Positions 17,846 to 27,634 of a stretch of 64,000 bases of DNA are shown here, in pieces. A program made the position numbers and the translations under genes. The stretch is from positions 6,302,962 through 6,366,961 of the forward strand of contig NZ_CP114903.1 of assembly GCF_027497255.1 (NCBI RefSeq). The letters run 5' to 3'. The notes beneath the pieces are model-generated. The model ran no database searches. It saw only the letters and a list, made by a program, of their open reading frames with translations, and was not told the origin of the DNA. Position 1 is the first letter of the stretch; each line of letters begins with the position of its first letter. The stretch comes from Micromonospora sp. WMMD882. Its GTDB lineage: Bacteria; Actinomycetota; Actinomycetes; Mycobacteriales; Micromonosporaceae.

Positions 17846-19131
17846 GACAACCGGGGTTGCAGGACGAACAACCCCTGCTCGATCCCGCTGACCACCACGA
17901 TCCCGCTCGGGAAGTACGGGTACGTGCTCCACGCCCCGTTCATCGAGGCGCTGTCGCTGGACGGGTACACGTCGAAGTACCCGGCCTCGGTGGCCCGCCC
18001 GGCCGCCACGTCGCGCAGGTCGAGGATCCGCAGGCCGGCCCGGTAGTTGGCCTGGTAGCTGTAGTTGCCCTTGACGTACTGGTTGTGGTCGGTGGCGCGT
18101 ACCCCGGACGGCGCGGCGTAGGTGCCGATCAGCCGGGGCGCGTCCAGGTCGGCCAGGTCCCAGAGGTACGTCTGGGTGGTCACGCCGCGCCGCGACTCGT
18201 CCAGCTCGTCGTCGAGCAGGAAGTACCGCTGGTTCTCGGTGAACCACCCCTGGTGGGTGTAGGCCCGCCCGGAGTAGCCGATCCGGGAGAGCTGCCGGGG
18301 CGCGGACTTGCTTGTCACGTCGACCACCGTGACGGTGTCCTCGTTGGAGCTGACGCAGATCTCCCGACCCGTGTACGTGGTGTCCGGCCCCCGGTACGTG
18401 ACGCACTGGGTGTCGTGGGTGTACCCGTCGGTGCTGACGCAGCCCGCGTACGTCGGGGACTTCGGGGCGCGGATGTCGACCATGTGCAGGCCGCCGCTGC
18501 ACGTGTTCGAGCCGACCGCGTACGCGTACCCGGTGGACTCGTTGATCGCGATGTTGTGCGAGTTGCCGAACTGGGCGTAGTGCGTGTCGGCCGTCCAGGT
18601 CTGCGGCGTGGTCACCCCGCGCAGCCGGGTCAGGTCGAACACCTGCATGCCGTGGCCGGAGACGTCGGCCACCACGTACGCGTGGTCCCGGTAGACCTTG
18701 ATGTCCCGCCAGACCGCGGTGCGGTTCTGGTGGGCGGGCAGGTTGCCCAGGTAGACCGGCGCGGTCGGGTTGGACACGTCGACGAACGAGGTGCCGTTGC
18801 GCCGCCCGACGAGCGCGTACTCCTTTCCGGTCTGCGGGTCCCGCCAGCCCCAGATGTCGTTGGCCTGGCTGCCGCCGATGCTGGTCAGCGGCAGGAAGGA
18901 CAGCAGGTCCACGTTGCGGCACGGGTATCCGGCCGCCTGGCCGTTGACGCAGGTGGCCGCCGCGGCGGCGGTCAGCCGTTGGGTGGGCTCGCGTTGCGCC
19001 ATGAACTGTTGCGCCGAGGCCCGCCCGGCGGGCGTGGCGGGGTCGTGCGCCACCGACGGCGTGCCCGGCCCCAGCGTCGACACCACCAGGGCGCCGACGG
19101 CCAGGGCGAGACCTGTCCGGACGACTCGCAT
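17842..19131 (-). CDS. secreted LVIVD-repeat, choice-of-anchor B family protein
   Basis: 429 residues. A signal peptide (VRTGLALAVGALVVSTLGPGTPSVA) leads into a beta-propeller-like domain built of LVIVD-type repeats: SFVDVSNPTAPVYLGNLPAH, AYVVADVSGHGMQVFDL, GLHMVDIRAPKSPTYAGC, ETVTVVDVTSKSAPRQLSRI, LRILDLRDVAAG. Five Cys residues, including CVNGQAAGYPC and CSGG, may form disulfides outside the cell. Function is unknown; the family is secreted or surface-attached. It is the first gene of a two-gene operon with the His-rich protein downstream. Confidence 0.87.
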   Translation of the reverse strand: MRVVRTGLALAVGALVVSTLGPGTPSVAHDPATPAGRASAQQFMAQREPTQRLTAAAAATCVNGQAAGYPCRNVDLLSFLPLTSIGGSQANDIWGWRDPQTGKEYALVGRRNGTSFVDVSNPTAPVYLGNLPAHQNRTAVWRDIKVYRDHAYVVADVSGHGMQVFDLTRLRGVTTPQTWTADTHYAQFGNSHNIAINESTGYAYAVGSNTCSGGLHMVDIRAPKSPTYAGCVSTDGYTHDTQCVTYRGPDTTYTGREICVSSNEDTVTVVDVTSKSAPRQLSRIGYSGRAYTHQGWFTENQRYFLLDDELDESRRGVTTQTYLWDLADLDAPRLIGTYAAPSGVRATDHNQYVKGNYSYQANYRAGLRILDLRDVAAGRATEAGYFDVYPSSDSASMNGAWSTYPYFPSGIVVVSGIEQGLFVLQPRLS

Positions 19132-19334
19132 GTGCGCCTCCCTACCCGTCGCGCCGACCCGGTGGGGTCGGGCCGACGGGTGGACGGGCGCGACGGGAGT
19201 TGGCCCACCGGGTCGGCCCGGGCGCCCGCGACTCGCGCGCGACCGGTGCCCCTGTGGGGAAATTGTGGCTGCCCCATGTTGCGTTCGAGTGACAACGATC
19301 TATGTCAGTCGGGTCATACCAGCTACCCGCGACA

Positions 19335-19370
19335 AGGGCCCGGCGCGGTGTGTCCACCACGCCGGGCCCT
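19335..19370 (-). terminator. terminator after aceE
   Basis: Arms AGGGCCCGGCG and CGCCGGGCCCT (11 bp, perfect) enclose a 14-base loop, 13 bases past the aceE stop. Confidence 0.75.
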
Positions 19371-19382
19371 GGGGCGCGTCGG

Positions 19383-22133
19383 TCAGGAGTCGCCGCCGGT
19401 CTCGCCGACCGGGGCCGCGTTGACGTCCTGGATCGCGTACTTGCGGGCCGCCTCGGCCGGCACCTCGGGGGCCACCACGCCGCGCAGCGCGAGCTGCCGC
19501 AGCGTCGCGACGGCCACCGACTCGGCGTCGACGTGGAAGTGCCGACGCAGGGCGTGCCGGGTGTCGGACAGACCGAACCCGTCGGTGCCCAGCGAGGTGT
19601 AGTCGCCCGGGATCCAGCGCGAGATCAGGTCCGGCACCGCGCGCATCCAGTCGCTGACCGCGACCTTCGGCCCGTCGGCGTCGGCCAGCTTCTGCTGGAC
19701 GTACGGCGTCCGCTGCTCCCCGCCCGGGTGCAGCAGGTTGTGCTCCTCGCACTCGACCGCGTCGCGGCGCAGCTCCGTCCAGGAGGTCACCGACCAGACG
19801 TCGGCGGCCACCCCCCAGTCCTGGGCGAGGAGCTGCTGGGCCTTGAGCGCCCACTGCATGCCGGTGCCGGAGGCCAGGATCTGCGCCCGGGGCGCCTCGC
19901 CGGAGGAGTTGACCGACGGCGCGGGGGAGTAGCGGTAGATCCCCTTCAGCAGACCCTCGACGTCCACGTCGGCCGGCTCGGCCGGTTGCAGGATCGGCTC
20001 GTTGTAGATCGTGAGGTAGTAGAAGACGTTCTCCTGCGCGTCCCCGTACATCCGGTGCAGGCCGTTCTCGACGATGTGCGCGATCTCGAACGCGAACGCC
20101 GGGTCGTACGCGACCACCGCCGGGTTGGTGGCGGCCAGCAGGTGCGAGTGGCCGTCCTCGTGCTGGAGCCCCTCGCCGTTGAGCGTCGTCCGGCCGGCGG
20201 TCGCGCCGAGCACGAAGCCCCGGGTCATCTGGTCGGCCGCCGCCCAGAACCCGTCGCCGGTGCGCTGGAACCCGAACATCGAGTAGAAGATGTACAGCGG
20301 GATCATCGGCTCGCCGTGCGTGGCGTACGCGCTGCCGGCGGCGGTGAACGAGGCCACCGAGCCGGCCTCGTTGATCCCCTCGTGCAGGATCTGCCCGGTC
20401 GTCGCCTCCTTGTACGACAGGAACAGCTCCCGGTCCACCGAGGTGTACTTCTGTCCGTGCGGGGAGTAGATCTTCTGTGTCGGGAAGAGGGAGTCCATGC
20501 CGAAGGTGCGGGCCTCGTCCGGGATGATCGGCACCCAGCGCTTGCCGAACTCCTTGTCCTTCATGATGTCCTTGAGCAGCCGGACGAAGGCCATCGTGGT
20601 GGCGACCTTCTGCTTGCCCGAGCCGCGCTTGACGTCGGAGAACCGCTCGCTGCCCGGGATGGCCAGCTTCGGCTGGGCGGTGCGCCGGGACGGCAGGTAG
20701 CCGCCGAGCTGCTGCCGCCGCTCCTTCAGGTACGCGATCTCGTCGGAGGATTCGCCAGGCGTGTAGTACGGCGGCAGGTACGGGTTCTCTTCGAGAGCCT
20801 TGTCCGGGATGTCCAGGTAGAGGCGGTCGCGGAAGGACTTCAGGTCCTCCAGGGTCAGCTTCTTCATCTGGTGCGTGGCGTTACGCCCCTCGAAGTGCGA
20901 CCCGAGCGTCCAGCCCTTGATCGTCTTGGCCAGGATCACCGTCGGCTGCCCGGTGTGCTCCATCGCCGCCTTGTACGCCGCGTACAGCTTGCGGTAGTCG
21001 TGCCCGCCGCGCTTGAGGTTCCAGATCTCGTCGTCGGAGAGGTGCTCGACCATCTTGCGGGTCCGCGCGTCCCGGCCGAAGAAGTGCTCCCGCACGTACG
21101 CCCCGGACTCCGCCTTGTAGGTCTGGTAGTCGCCGTCGGGCGTGGAGTTCATCAGGTTGACCAGCGCGCCGTCGGTGTCGGCGGCGAGCAGCGGGTCCCA
21201 CTCCCGGCCCCAGACCACCTTGATCACGTTCCACCCGGCGCCCCGGAAGAACGCCTCCAGCTCCTGCATGACCTTGCCGTTGCCGCGCACCGGGCCGTCG
21301 AGCCGCTGGAGGTTGCAGTTGATCACGAAGGTGAGGTTGTCCAGCTCCTCGCGGGCGGCCACGCCGATCGCGCCGAGCGACTCGACCTCGTCCATCTCGC
21401 CGTCGCCGAGGAACGCCCACACGTGCTGCTGGCTGGTGTCCTTGATGCCCCGGTGGTGCAGGTACCGGTTGAACCGGGCCTGGTAGATCGCGTTCAGCGG
21501 GCCGAGGCCCATGGAGACCGTCGGGAACTCCCAGAAGTCCGGCATCAGCCGCGGGTGCGGGTACGACGGCAGCCCGCCGGCCGGGTGCGACAGCTCCTGC
21601 CGGAACCCGTCGAGCTGGTCCTCGCTGAGCCGCCCCTCCAGGTACGCGCGCGCGTACATGCCGGGGGAGGCGTGCCCCTGGTAGAAGATGTGGTCACCGC
21701 CGCCGGGGTGGTCCTTGCCCCGGAAGAAGTGGTTGAAGCCCACCTCGTAGAGGGACGCCGAGCTGGCGAAGGTGGAGATGTGCCCACCGACGCCGATCTC
21801 CGGCCGCTGCGCCCGGTGCACCAACATCGCCGCGTTCCACCGGATGTACGCCCGGATCCGCCGCTCGACGTGCTCGTCCCCCGGGAACCACGGCTCGTGC
21901 TCCGGCGGGATCGTGTTGATGTAGTCGGTGGTGGTCAGCGACGGCACCCCGACCTGGCGCTCGCGGGCCCGCTCCAGCAGGCGCAGCATCACGTACCGGG
22001 CGCGTTTGGTTCCGCGCTCGTCGATGACACCGTCGAGCGACTCGACCCATTCGCCGGTCTCTTCGGGGTCGATGTCCGGAAGCTGGCTCGGCAGACCGGC
22101 GGTGATCACCGGGCGCTTGCGTTCCGTGGCCAC
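19383..22133 (-). CDS. aceE: pyruvate dehydrogenase E1 component, homodimeric type
   Basis: A 916-residue thiamine-diphosphate enzyme that decarboxylates pyruvate and passes the acetyl group to the E2 lipoyl domain. The ThDP/Mg site [12 protein letters not shown] lies at 243-254 with the paired Asn in [17 protein letters not shown]. The N-terminal half has the conserved [26 protein letters not shown] segment. GTG 22133 has GAGGGA 6 bases upstream. It is monocistronic with its own terminator and no E2/E3 genes nearby, as usual for actinobacteria. Confidence 0.96.
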   Translation of the reverse strand: MATERKRPVITAGLPSQLPDIDPEETGEWVESLDGVIDERGTKRARYVMLRLLERARERQVGVPSLTTTDYINTIPPEHEPWFPGDEHVERRIRAYIRWNAAMLVHRAQRPEIGVGGHISTFASSASLYEVGFNHFFRGKDHPGGGDHIFYQGHASPGMYARAYLEGRLSEDQLDGFRQELSHPAGGLPSYPHPRLMPDFWEFPTVSMGLGPLNAIYQARFNRYLHHRGIKDTSQQHVWAFLGDGEMDEVESLGAIGVAAREELDNLTFVINCNLQRLDGPVRGNGKVMQELEAFFRGAGWNVIKVVWGREWDPLLAADTDGALVNLMNSTPDGDYQTYKAESGAYVREHFFGRDARTRKMVEHLSDDEIWNLKRGGHDYRKLYAAYKAAMEHTGQPTVILAKTIKGWTLGSHFEGRNATHQMKKLTLEDLKSFRDRLYLDIPDKALEENPYLPPYYTPGESSDEIAYLKERRQQLGGYLPSRRTAQPKLAIPGSERFSDVKRGSGKQKVATTMAFVRLLKDIMKDKEFGKRWVPIIPDEARTFGMDSLFPTQKIYSPHGQKYTSVDRELFLSYKEATTGQILHEGINEAGSVASFTAAGSAYATHGEPMIPLYIFYSMFGFQRTGDGFWAAADQMTRGFVLGATAGRTTLNGEGLQHEDGHSHLLAATNPAVVAYDPAFAFEIAHIVENGLHRMYGDAQENVFYYLTIYNEPILQPAEPADVDVEGLLKGIYRYSPAPSVNSSGEAPRAQILASGTGMQWALKAQQLLAQDWGVAADVWSVTSWTELRRDAVECEEHNLLHPGGEQRTPYVQQKLADADGPKVAVSDWMRAVPDLISRWIPGDYTSLGTDGFGLSDTRHALRRHFHVDAESVAVATLRQLALRGVVAPEVPAEAARKYAIQDVNAAPVGETGGDS

Positions 22134-22308
22134 AGGCGTTCCCTCGGTTGTGTGTGGGATAGGTCTCTAGCGCCATCCTGCCCCGTGGTGGCACCCCGCG
22201 TCACGTCTGCGTCCCCCAGACGCGACGCTCAACACACGTACCCGCTGGTAACTTTCCGCCCCCGGTTCCAGCGCGACGCCCGCCCCCCGACCCGTATCCC
22301 TCGACCTC

Positions 22309-22377
22309 CTTTGCTCTGCTCCCACGGACGCGCCACTCACTCTGTGTGGCCGACGCGCCAGTGGGTGCAGAGCAAAG
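22309..22377. repeat. intergenic inverted-repeat element, copy A
   Basis: Outer arms CTTTGCTCTGC (22309-22319) and GCAGAGCAAAG (22367-22377) are exact complements. The inner arms, GACGCGCCAC and the GTGTGGCCGACGCGCC region, match imperfectly. A second copy with the same outer and inner arms and spacing lies at 56383-56460. It lies between aceE and the gene at 22459. Confidence 0.8.
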
Positions 22378-22458
22378 CCTCCGTGGAGGTGTTCATGCTC
22401 AGGGCGCGTGGGCCACCTTCGCCAGGGACGGTTGTCGACCTCTCCTACCGTGTCCGCC

Positions 22459-22905
22459 ATGACGATCCGGAAGGTGACGGGCACCCTGCTGGTGCTGGGC
22501 GGTGGCCTCGGGCTGCTACTGGCGGTGTTCGGCGTGTTCGCGGGAGTGCTCGCCCTGGCGCCGTTCGGGTTGATCGGCCTGCTCCTGCTCGCGGTCGGGA
22601 TGACGCTCGTCGCCACCGCCGGCGCGTCCGGCCGGCCCGGCGCCCACCCGCGTGGCCGGTACGCCCACAGCGGCCACCCCGGCCCCCACCACGCCGGCGC
22701 GTACCACCACGGCGGCGGGCGCCACTCCACCGACGGGCACGGGGACTGGTCCTGGCAGGAGGACTCCGGTCACCGGGGCTCATCCGGGCACGACACCGGG
22801 CACGCCACCGACAGCGGCTGGTCCGGTGGCTGGTCCGGCGGCGACAGCGGTGGTTTCTCCGGCGGCGACAGCGGTGGCGGCTCCTCCGGCGGCGGCGGTG
22901 ACTGA
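22459..22905 (+). CDS. small membrane protein with Gly/Ser/His-rich tail
   Basis: 148 residues. Two hydrophobic segments (GTLLVLGGGLGLLLAVFGVF and LAPFGLIGLLLLAVGMTLVA) occupy the first 55 residues. The rest is His/Gly/Ser-rich and presumably disordered, with GHPGPHHAGAYHHGGG, then SGGDSGG and GWSGG repeats to the end. TACCGT sits 7 bases before ATG 22459, consistent with leaderless transcription. No family is recognised; the tail may bind metal or surface polymers. Confidence 0.75.
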   Translation: MTIRKVTGTLLVLGGGLGLLLAVFGVFAGVLALAPFGLIGLLLLAVGMTLVATAGASGRPGAHPRGRYAHSGHPGPHHAGAYHHGGGRHSTDGHGDWSWQEDSGHRGSSGHDTGHATDSGWSGGWSGGDSGGFSGGDSGGGSSGGGGD

Positions 22906-22935
22906 CCGGCGCCCGGCTACGGCAGAATGCGGCGT

Positions 22936-23340
22936 ATGCGCAGTGAGGTGATCACCGTCCAGACCGGGTCGCGGCCGACCGTCCGGGACATCACCACCGA
23001 GGCCGAACGGTTCGTCTCCGGGCAGGGCGACGGGCTGCTGCACGTCTTCGTGCCGCACGCCACGGCCGGAGTGGCCGTCATCGAGACCGGGGCGGGCTCC
23101 GACGACGACCTGCTCACCGCGATCGACGCGGTGCTGCCCACCGACGACCGCTGGCGGCACCGGCACGGCTCGCCCGGCCACGGGCGGGACCACGTCCTGC
23201 CGGCGTTCGTCCCGCCGTACGCGACGGTGCCGGTGCTCGACGGGCGACTGGCCCTCGGCACCTGGCAGTCGATCTGCCTGGTCGACACCAACGGCGACAA
23301 CCCGACCCGCAAGGTCCGGTTCTCCTTCCTCCCCGGCTGA
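22936..23340 (+). CDS. YjbQ/UPF0047 family protein
   Basis: A 134-residue protein covering the full UPF0047 fold: GDGLLHVFVPHATAGVAVIE, the second-site HRHGSPGHGRDHVLPAFVPP and the ending LALGTWQSICLVDTNGDNPTRKVRFSFL. Some members have weak thiamine-phosphate synthase activity and the family carries conserved metal-binding His residues, seen here in VPHATAG and GHGRDH. CAGAAT lies 7 bases before ATG 22936, again a leaderless pattern. Confidence 0.9.
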   Translation: MRSEVITVQTGSRPTVRDITTEAERFVSGQGDGLLHVFVPHATAGVAVIETGAGSDDDLLTAIDAVLPTDDRWRHRHGSPGHGRDHVLPAFVPPYATVPVLDGRLALGTWQSICLVDTNGDNPTRKVRFSFLPG

Positions 23341-23388
23341 CCGTCGGCCCGCCCAGAGAGGGTGCGCCGTGACGCTATCCTCGCGCCG

Positions 23389-25170
23389 GTGAACGCAGAC
23401 AACCCGTCGGTCCACCCCTCCGACGCCCCGGCGGTCGCCGGCAGCGCGCCGGTCGGGCCGGCCCACGCCCCGGTGACCGCCCCGGCGGTCACTCCGGCAA
23501 CCGCGACCGACCTCGACGCGCCGATCGTCGCGGTGACCGTCTACGCCGACCGGGCCCGGGTCACCCGCCGGGCCACCGTCTCCCTGGCCGCCGGTGAGCA
23601 CCGGCTGCGGGTCGGGCCGCTCCCGCTCAACCTGCGTCGCGACTCGCTGCGGGTCGGCGGGCGGGGGCCGGGCACCGTCCTCGGCGTCGACCTGCTCACC
23701 CGGCGTCAACCCCGCAGCACCGACCAGCAGGCCCGGGAGCTGGAGCAGCGCCGCCGCGCCCTCGCCGACGACCTGGCCGCGTTGGACGGGGCGGACGCGG
23801 TCGAGGCCCAGCGGGCCGAGTTCCTCGCCCTGCTGAGCCAGCGGGCCGGTGGCACGTACGCCCGCGCGCTCGCCACCGGGGACGCGGCCCCGGCCGACGT
23901 GGCGGCCTTCGCCGACTCGGTCGCCGGGCAGCTCACCGCCGGCCACGACCGGCAGCGGGAGCTGACCCGACGCCGTACCGACGTCACCGAGTCGCTCGCC
24001 GCCGTCGACCGGCAGATCCGCGAGCTGGGCGGCAAGCGGGCCCCGGACCGCCTGGTCGCCGACGTGACCGTCCTGGTCACCCCCGACGCCGCAGCCGCCC
24101 CCGACGCCGCCGCCCCCGACGCCGCCGCAGCCGCCCACGCCGGCGCGTCCGACGGCGGCCCGGACGCCGGCGAGCTGGAGCTGGAGCTCACCTACGTGGT
24201 GGACGGGGCGCGCTGGCAGCCGTCGTACGACCTGCGGCTGGTCGACGAGGTCGTCACGCTCACCTGGTTCGGGCTGGTCAGCCAGCAGACCGGCGAGGAC
24301 TGGCCGGAGTGCCGGCTGGAGCTGTCCACCGCCCGACCGGCGGTGACGGCGACGGTGCCCGAGCTGTCGCCGTGGTACCTCGACCGGGTCCGCCCGCTGC
24401 CCCCGCCGATGCCGGTCGGGGCGCCCGCCCCGGGCGGTGGCGGCCTGCCCCGGGCGTCCGCCCCGGCCGCCGCGTTCGGCGGGCCGGAACGCGCCCGGGT
24501 CGGGAAGGCCGCCCCGCCGGTGCGGGAGAGCGTCGCCGAGGTGGAGCAGGGGATCGCCGCCGCCACGTACCGGCCGACCCGACCGGTCGCGGTGCCCGCC
24601 GACGGCACCGCGCACCGGGCCACCGTCGCGGTGCTGGAGCTGCCGGCGAGCCTGGACCACGTGACCGCGCCGGTCCGTGAGCCGGTGGCCCACCTGCGCG
24701 CCACCGTCCGCAACACCTCGTCGCACACCCTCCTGCCCGGGCCGGCGGCGATCTTCCACGGTCCGGACTTCGTCGGCGGCACCCGGCTGACGGCGTGGGC
24801 GCCCGGCGAGGAGACCGAGCTGGCCCTCGGGCTGGACGACCGGCTGCGGGTGGAGCGGAAACTGACCCGGCGCAGCGACACCCGGGCCACGCTCGGCTCG
24901 ACCCGCCGCCGTGAGGTGGAGTACGCGGTGACCGTCGCCAACCACACCCCCCGACCCGCGACCGTGACCGTGCTGGACCAGTTGCCGGTCTCCCGGGACG
25001 AGGGCGTGGTGGTGCGGGAGACGCGGCTCGACCCCACCCCGGACGAGCGTACCGAGCTGGGCGAGCTGACCTGGCGGCTGCGGCTCGCCCCCGGCGCCAC
25101 CGGCCAGGTCACCCTCGGCTTCCGGGTCGACGTCGCCAAGGGCGTCGACCTGGCCGGTTGGCGCGACTGA
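23389..25170 (+). CDS. DUF4139 domain protein (MuiA family)
   Basis: 593 residues. The N-terminal DUF4140-like region (VTVYADRARVTRRATVSLAAGEH) is followed by a coiled coil (residues ~105-205), then the DUF4139 beta region (LELTYVVDGARWQPSYDLRLVDEVVTLTWFGLVSQQTGEDW) to the end. No signal peptide is seen. TATCCT (23376-23381) lies 7 bases before GTG 23389, so I chose this start; GTG 23362 is the in-frame alternative. The biochemical function is unknown. It converges on phoD with a 14-base gap. Confidence 0.87.
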   Translation: MNADNPSVHPSDAPAVAGSAPVGPAHAPVTAPAVTPATATDLDAPIVAVTVYADRARVTRRATVSLAAGEHRLRVGPLPLNLRRDSLRVGGRGPGTVLGVDLLTRRQPRSTDQQARELEQRRRALADDLAALDGADAVEAQRAEFLALLSQRAGGTYARALATGDAAPADVAAFADSVAGQLTAGHDRQRELTRRRTDVTESLAAVDRQIRELGGKRAPDRLVADVTVLVTPDAAAAPDAAAPDAAAAAHAGASDGGPDAGELELELTYVVDGARWQPSYDLRLVDEVVTLTWFGLVSQQTGEDWPECRLELSTARPAVTATVPELSPWYLDRVRPLPPPMPVGAPAPGGGGLPRASAPAAAFGGPERARVGKAAPPVRESVAEVEQGIAAATYRPTRPVAVPADGTAHRATVAVLELPASLDHVTAPVREPVAHLRATVRNTSSHTLLPGPAAIFHGPDFVGGTRLTAWAPGEETELALGLDDRLRVERKLTRRSDTRATLGSTRRREVEYAVTVANHTPRPATVTVLDQLPVSRDEGVVVRETRLDPTPDERTELGELTWRLRLAPGATGQVTLGFRVDVAKGVDLAGWRD

Positions 25171-25184
25171 ACCGCCCGCCCGGG

Positions 25185-26864
25185 TCAGGGGCGGCGGGTC
25201 TCGGCGTCGACGGTGAGTCGGCCGGCGTCGGTACGTGGGGCGGCGTCGGTCGGCGGCGCGGCGGAGCGGGCCCCCGGCGCGGTCGGCAACGGCTGGTCGT
25301 ACGTCAGGTGCAGGCCGGGCACCCGGTCCTCGACGACGAACCGGGCCCGGGTGTGCGCGGGCGCGTCCGGTCGGGTCACGTACGGCAGCACGTCGAAGTC
25401 GGCGCTGAGCTGGCCCGGGGTGATCGTGGTGCGGACGTACCCGCGCAGGTTGTTCTGGAAGCGCAGGTGCGGGTTGAACGCCAACCACGGGTGCGCGCCG
25501 CTGGGCGAGTCCGCGCCGTCCCCGGTGGAGGTGACCGACGAGCAGACCAGCTCGGAGCCGACCGTGCGTGAGGTGGGGTCGGCGTAGTCGGCCTTCAGGT
25601 CGCTGGCCCAGTGCGCGTGCACGTCGCCGGTGAGCACCACCGGGTTGCGCACCCCGGCGTCCAGCCAGCCCCGGGTGATCCGGTCCCGGGAGGCGACGTA
25701 CCCGTCCCAGGCGTCCATGCTGGTGACCGTGAGCGGTCCGGAGTCGTTGTCCCGCTGGGCGAAGAAGACCTGCTGGCCGATCAGGTCCCAGCGGGCCTCG
25801 GAGCGGCGGAAGCCGTCCAGCAGCCAGGCCTCCTGCTCCGCGCCGGTGATCGACCGGGCCGGGTCGTACGCCGCCGCGCAGCTCCGGTAGCCGTCGCCGC
25901 AGGCCTGGTCGTCGCGGTACTGCCGGGTGTCGAGCAGGTGGAACGTGGCCAGCCGACCCCAGCGCACCCGCCGGTAGAGCTGCATGTCGATGCCACGTGG
26001 GATCGACGTCCGGCGCAGCGGCATGTTCTCGTAGTACGCCTGGAACGCGGCCGCCCGCCGGGCCAGGAAGTCCGGCTGCGGGATCTCCGGCTTCTCGTAC
26101 GCCTCGTCGGCCCAGTTGTTGTCGACCTCGTGGTCGTCCCAGACCACCAGCCACGGGGCGACCGCGTGCGCCGCCTGGAGGTCCGCGTCGGTCTTGTACT
26201 GGGCGTGCCGCTGCCGGTAGTTGGCCAGCGTGACCGTCTCCGGGCCCTCGTGGTCGCGCGGGTTCCCGCCGGGGATCGTGTAGGTGCCCTTGGCGTACTC
26301 GTACTGGTAGTCGCCCAGGTGCAGGATCAGCTCCGGCTCGGTCTCGGCCAGCCGCCGGTACGCGGTGAAGTAGCCGTGCTCGTACTGCGAGCAGGAGGCG
26401 AAGGCCATCGCCAGCGCGCCCGGCATGGCCCACGGCGCCGGCGCGGTCCGGGTCCGTCCCACCGGGGACGTCCACCGCTGCGCCCGGAACCGGTAGAAGT
26501 ACTCCCGACCGGGCAGCAGGCCGTCCAGCTCGACGTGCACGCTGTGCGCGGACTCCGGTCGGGCCAGCACGCCGCCCCGCCGGACGACGTGCCGGAACCG
26601 TTCGTCGGCGGCGAGCTCCCACCGCACCGGCACCGGACGGGCGGGCATGCCGCCCAGCCCGTCCTCGGCCAGCGGTCGGGGCGCCAGCCGGGTCCAGAGC
26701 ACGAAGCCCTGGTGGTCGGGGTCACCGGAGGCGACGCCGAGGGTGAACGGGTCCGTGCGCAACGGCTGGGCCGCGCCGGCCCGGGCCGCCGGGGTCGTGG
26801 TGACGGCGCCGGCGGCGCCGACCGCCGCGCCGGTCAACAGGACGGTACGTCGGGTCAACTGCAC
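25185..26864 (-). CDS. phoD: PhoD-family alkaline phosphatase, Tat-exported
   Basis: 559 residues. A twin-arginine signal (LTRRTVLLTGAAVGAAGAV) exports the folded enzyme. The PhoD N-terminal domain (FTLGVASGDPDHQGFVLWTRLAP) precedes the metallophosphatase domain with HLGDYQYEY, VVWDDHEVDNNWADEA and VVLTGDVHAHWASDLK, which supply Asp, His and Asn metal ligands. It hydrolyses phosphodiesters and phosphomonoesters outside the cell; members use Ca/Fe. GTG 26864 has GGGAGA 5 bases upstream. It is divergent from the MarR gene, but no PHO-box repeats were identified. Confidence 0.92.
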   Translation of the reverse strand: MQLTRRTVLLTGAAVGAAGAVTTTPAARAGAAQPLRTDPFTLGVASGDPDHQGFVLWTRLAPRPLAEDGLGGMPARPVPVRWELAADERFRHVVRRGGVLARPESAHSVHVELDGLLPGREYFYRFRAQRWTSPVGRTRTAPAPWAMPGALAMAFASCSQYEHGYFTAYRRLAETEPELILHLGDYQYEYAKGTYTIPGGNPRDHEGPETVTLANYRQRHAQYKTDADLQAAHAVAPWLVVWDDHEVDNNWADEAYEKPEIPQPDFLARRAAAFQAYYENMPLRRTSIPRGIDMQLYRRVRWGRLATFHLLDTRQYRDDQACGDGYRSCAAAYDPARSITGAEQEAWLLDGFRRSEARWDLIGQQVFFAQRDNDSGPLTVTSMDAWDGYVASRDRITRGWLDAGVRNPVVLTGDVHAHWASDLKADYADPTSRTVGSELVCSSVTSTGDGADSPSGAHPWLAFNPHLRFQNNLRGYVRTTITPGQLSADFDVLPYVTRPDAPAHTRARFVVEDRVPGLHLTYDQPLPTAPGARSAAPPTDAAPRTDAGRLTVDAETRRP

Positions 26865-27020
26865 GATCTCTCCCTCTGTCGTACGACGAGGGGCAGCCTG
26901 CCGAGCCGCGATGGCGGCCAGGTGACGATCCGGGACACGTCGGCCGAACAGTCGCATCGGTGGGCGTGGATTGGGCTCCCTGGTCGGGCGGGCCCTCGAC
27001 GACCGGGGCGGCGGTGGCCT

Positions 27021-27061
27021 GACCTGCGACCGGTCGTCAGGTCACCCGTAGGATGCCAGAC
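27021..27061 (+). promoter_or_regulatory. marR promoter with overlapping inverted-repeat operator
   Basis: GACCTG-CGACCGGTCG-T-CAGGTC (27021-27043) is an inverted repeat with a perfect 10-bp core. It sits just upstream of TAGGAT (27049-27054), which is 7 bases from ATG 27062. The layout fits an autoregulated, leaderless MarR promoter and may also affect divergent phoD. Confidence 0.6.
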
Positions 27062-27541
27062 ATGACGCAGGTCACCTTGACCTCTGGCCCCGGCAGACGC
27101 GACCGTGCGGGACTGGCCGGGGACACCGTACGGCGGATCATGCAGCTCGCCGCCGCGATCCGCCACTACCAGGACGTCGACATCGCCGAGCTGGGGCTGA
27201 CCCCGGCGGTCGCCCGGGCGCTGCACCAGCTCGACCCGGACCGTCCGATGCCGGCCCGGCACCTCGCCGACCAGCTCCGCTGTGACCGGTCAAACGTGAC
27301 CGCGCTGGTCGACAAGCTGGAACACGCCGGTCTGGTCGAACGCCGGGTCGACCCCGCCGACCGGCGACTCAAGACGCTGGTCGTGACCGACACCGGACGC
27401 GAGATGCGCGCCCGGGTCCACCAGGTGCTGTCGGACTCCCGGCTGCTCGCGTCCCTCGGGGTCGACGAGCTGGCCGCGCTGCGTCAGCTCGTCTGGAAGG
27501 TCTCCGACGGCGGCTGCCCCGAGGACTGCCGCCCGGCCTGA
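27062..27541 (+). CDS. MarR-family transcriptional regulator
   Basis: 159 residues with a winged helix-turn-helix: helix 2/3 region [47 protein letters not shown], whose DPADRR wing is diagnostic of MarR. Two Cys near the C-terminus (GGCPEDC) could be redox-sensitive. Start ATG 27062 is chosen for the -10 hexamer 7 bases before it. Likely targets are itself and the neighbouring phoD or the E1 gene 93 bases downstream. Confidence 0.9.
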   Translation: MTQVTLTSGPGRRDRAGLAGDTVRRIMQLAAAIRHYQDVDIAELGLTPAVARALHQLDPDRPMPARHLADQLRCDRSNVTALVDKLEHAGLVERRVDPADRRLKTLVVTDTGREMRARVHQVLSDSRLLASLGVDELAALRQLVWKVSDGGCPEDCRPA

Positions 27542-27634
27542 CCGGCCTGTTCCGACGGCGGCCAGGCCGTCTTCCGCGCGCCCGGGACGTGTCTGAGTGG
27601 GCGGGGTTGGTCCGCGTCGGTAATGCTGTCGGAC

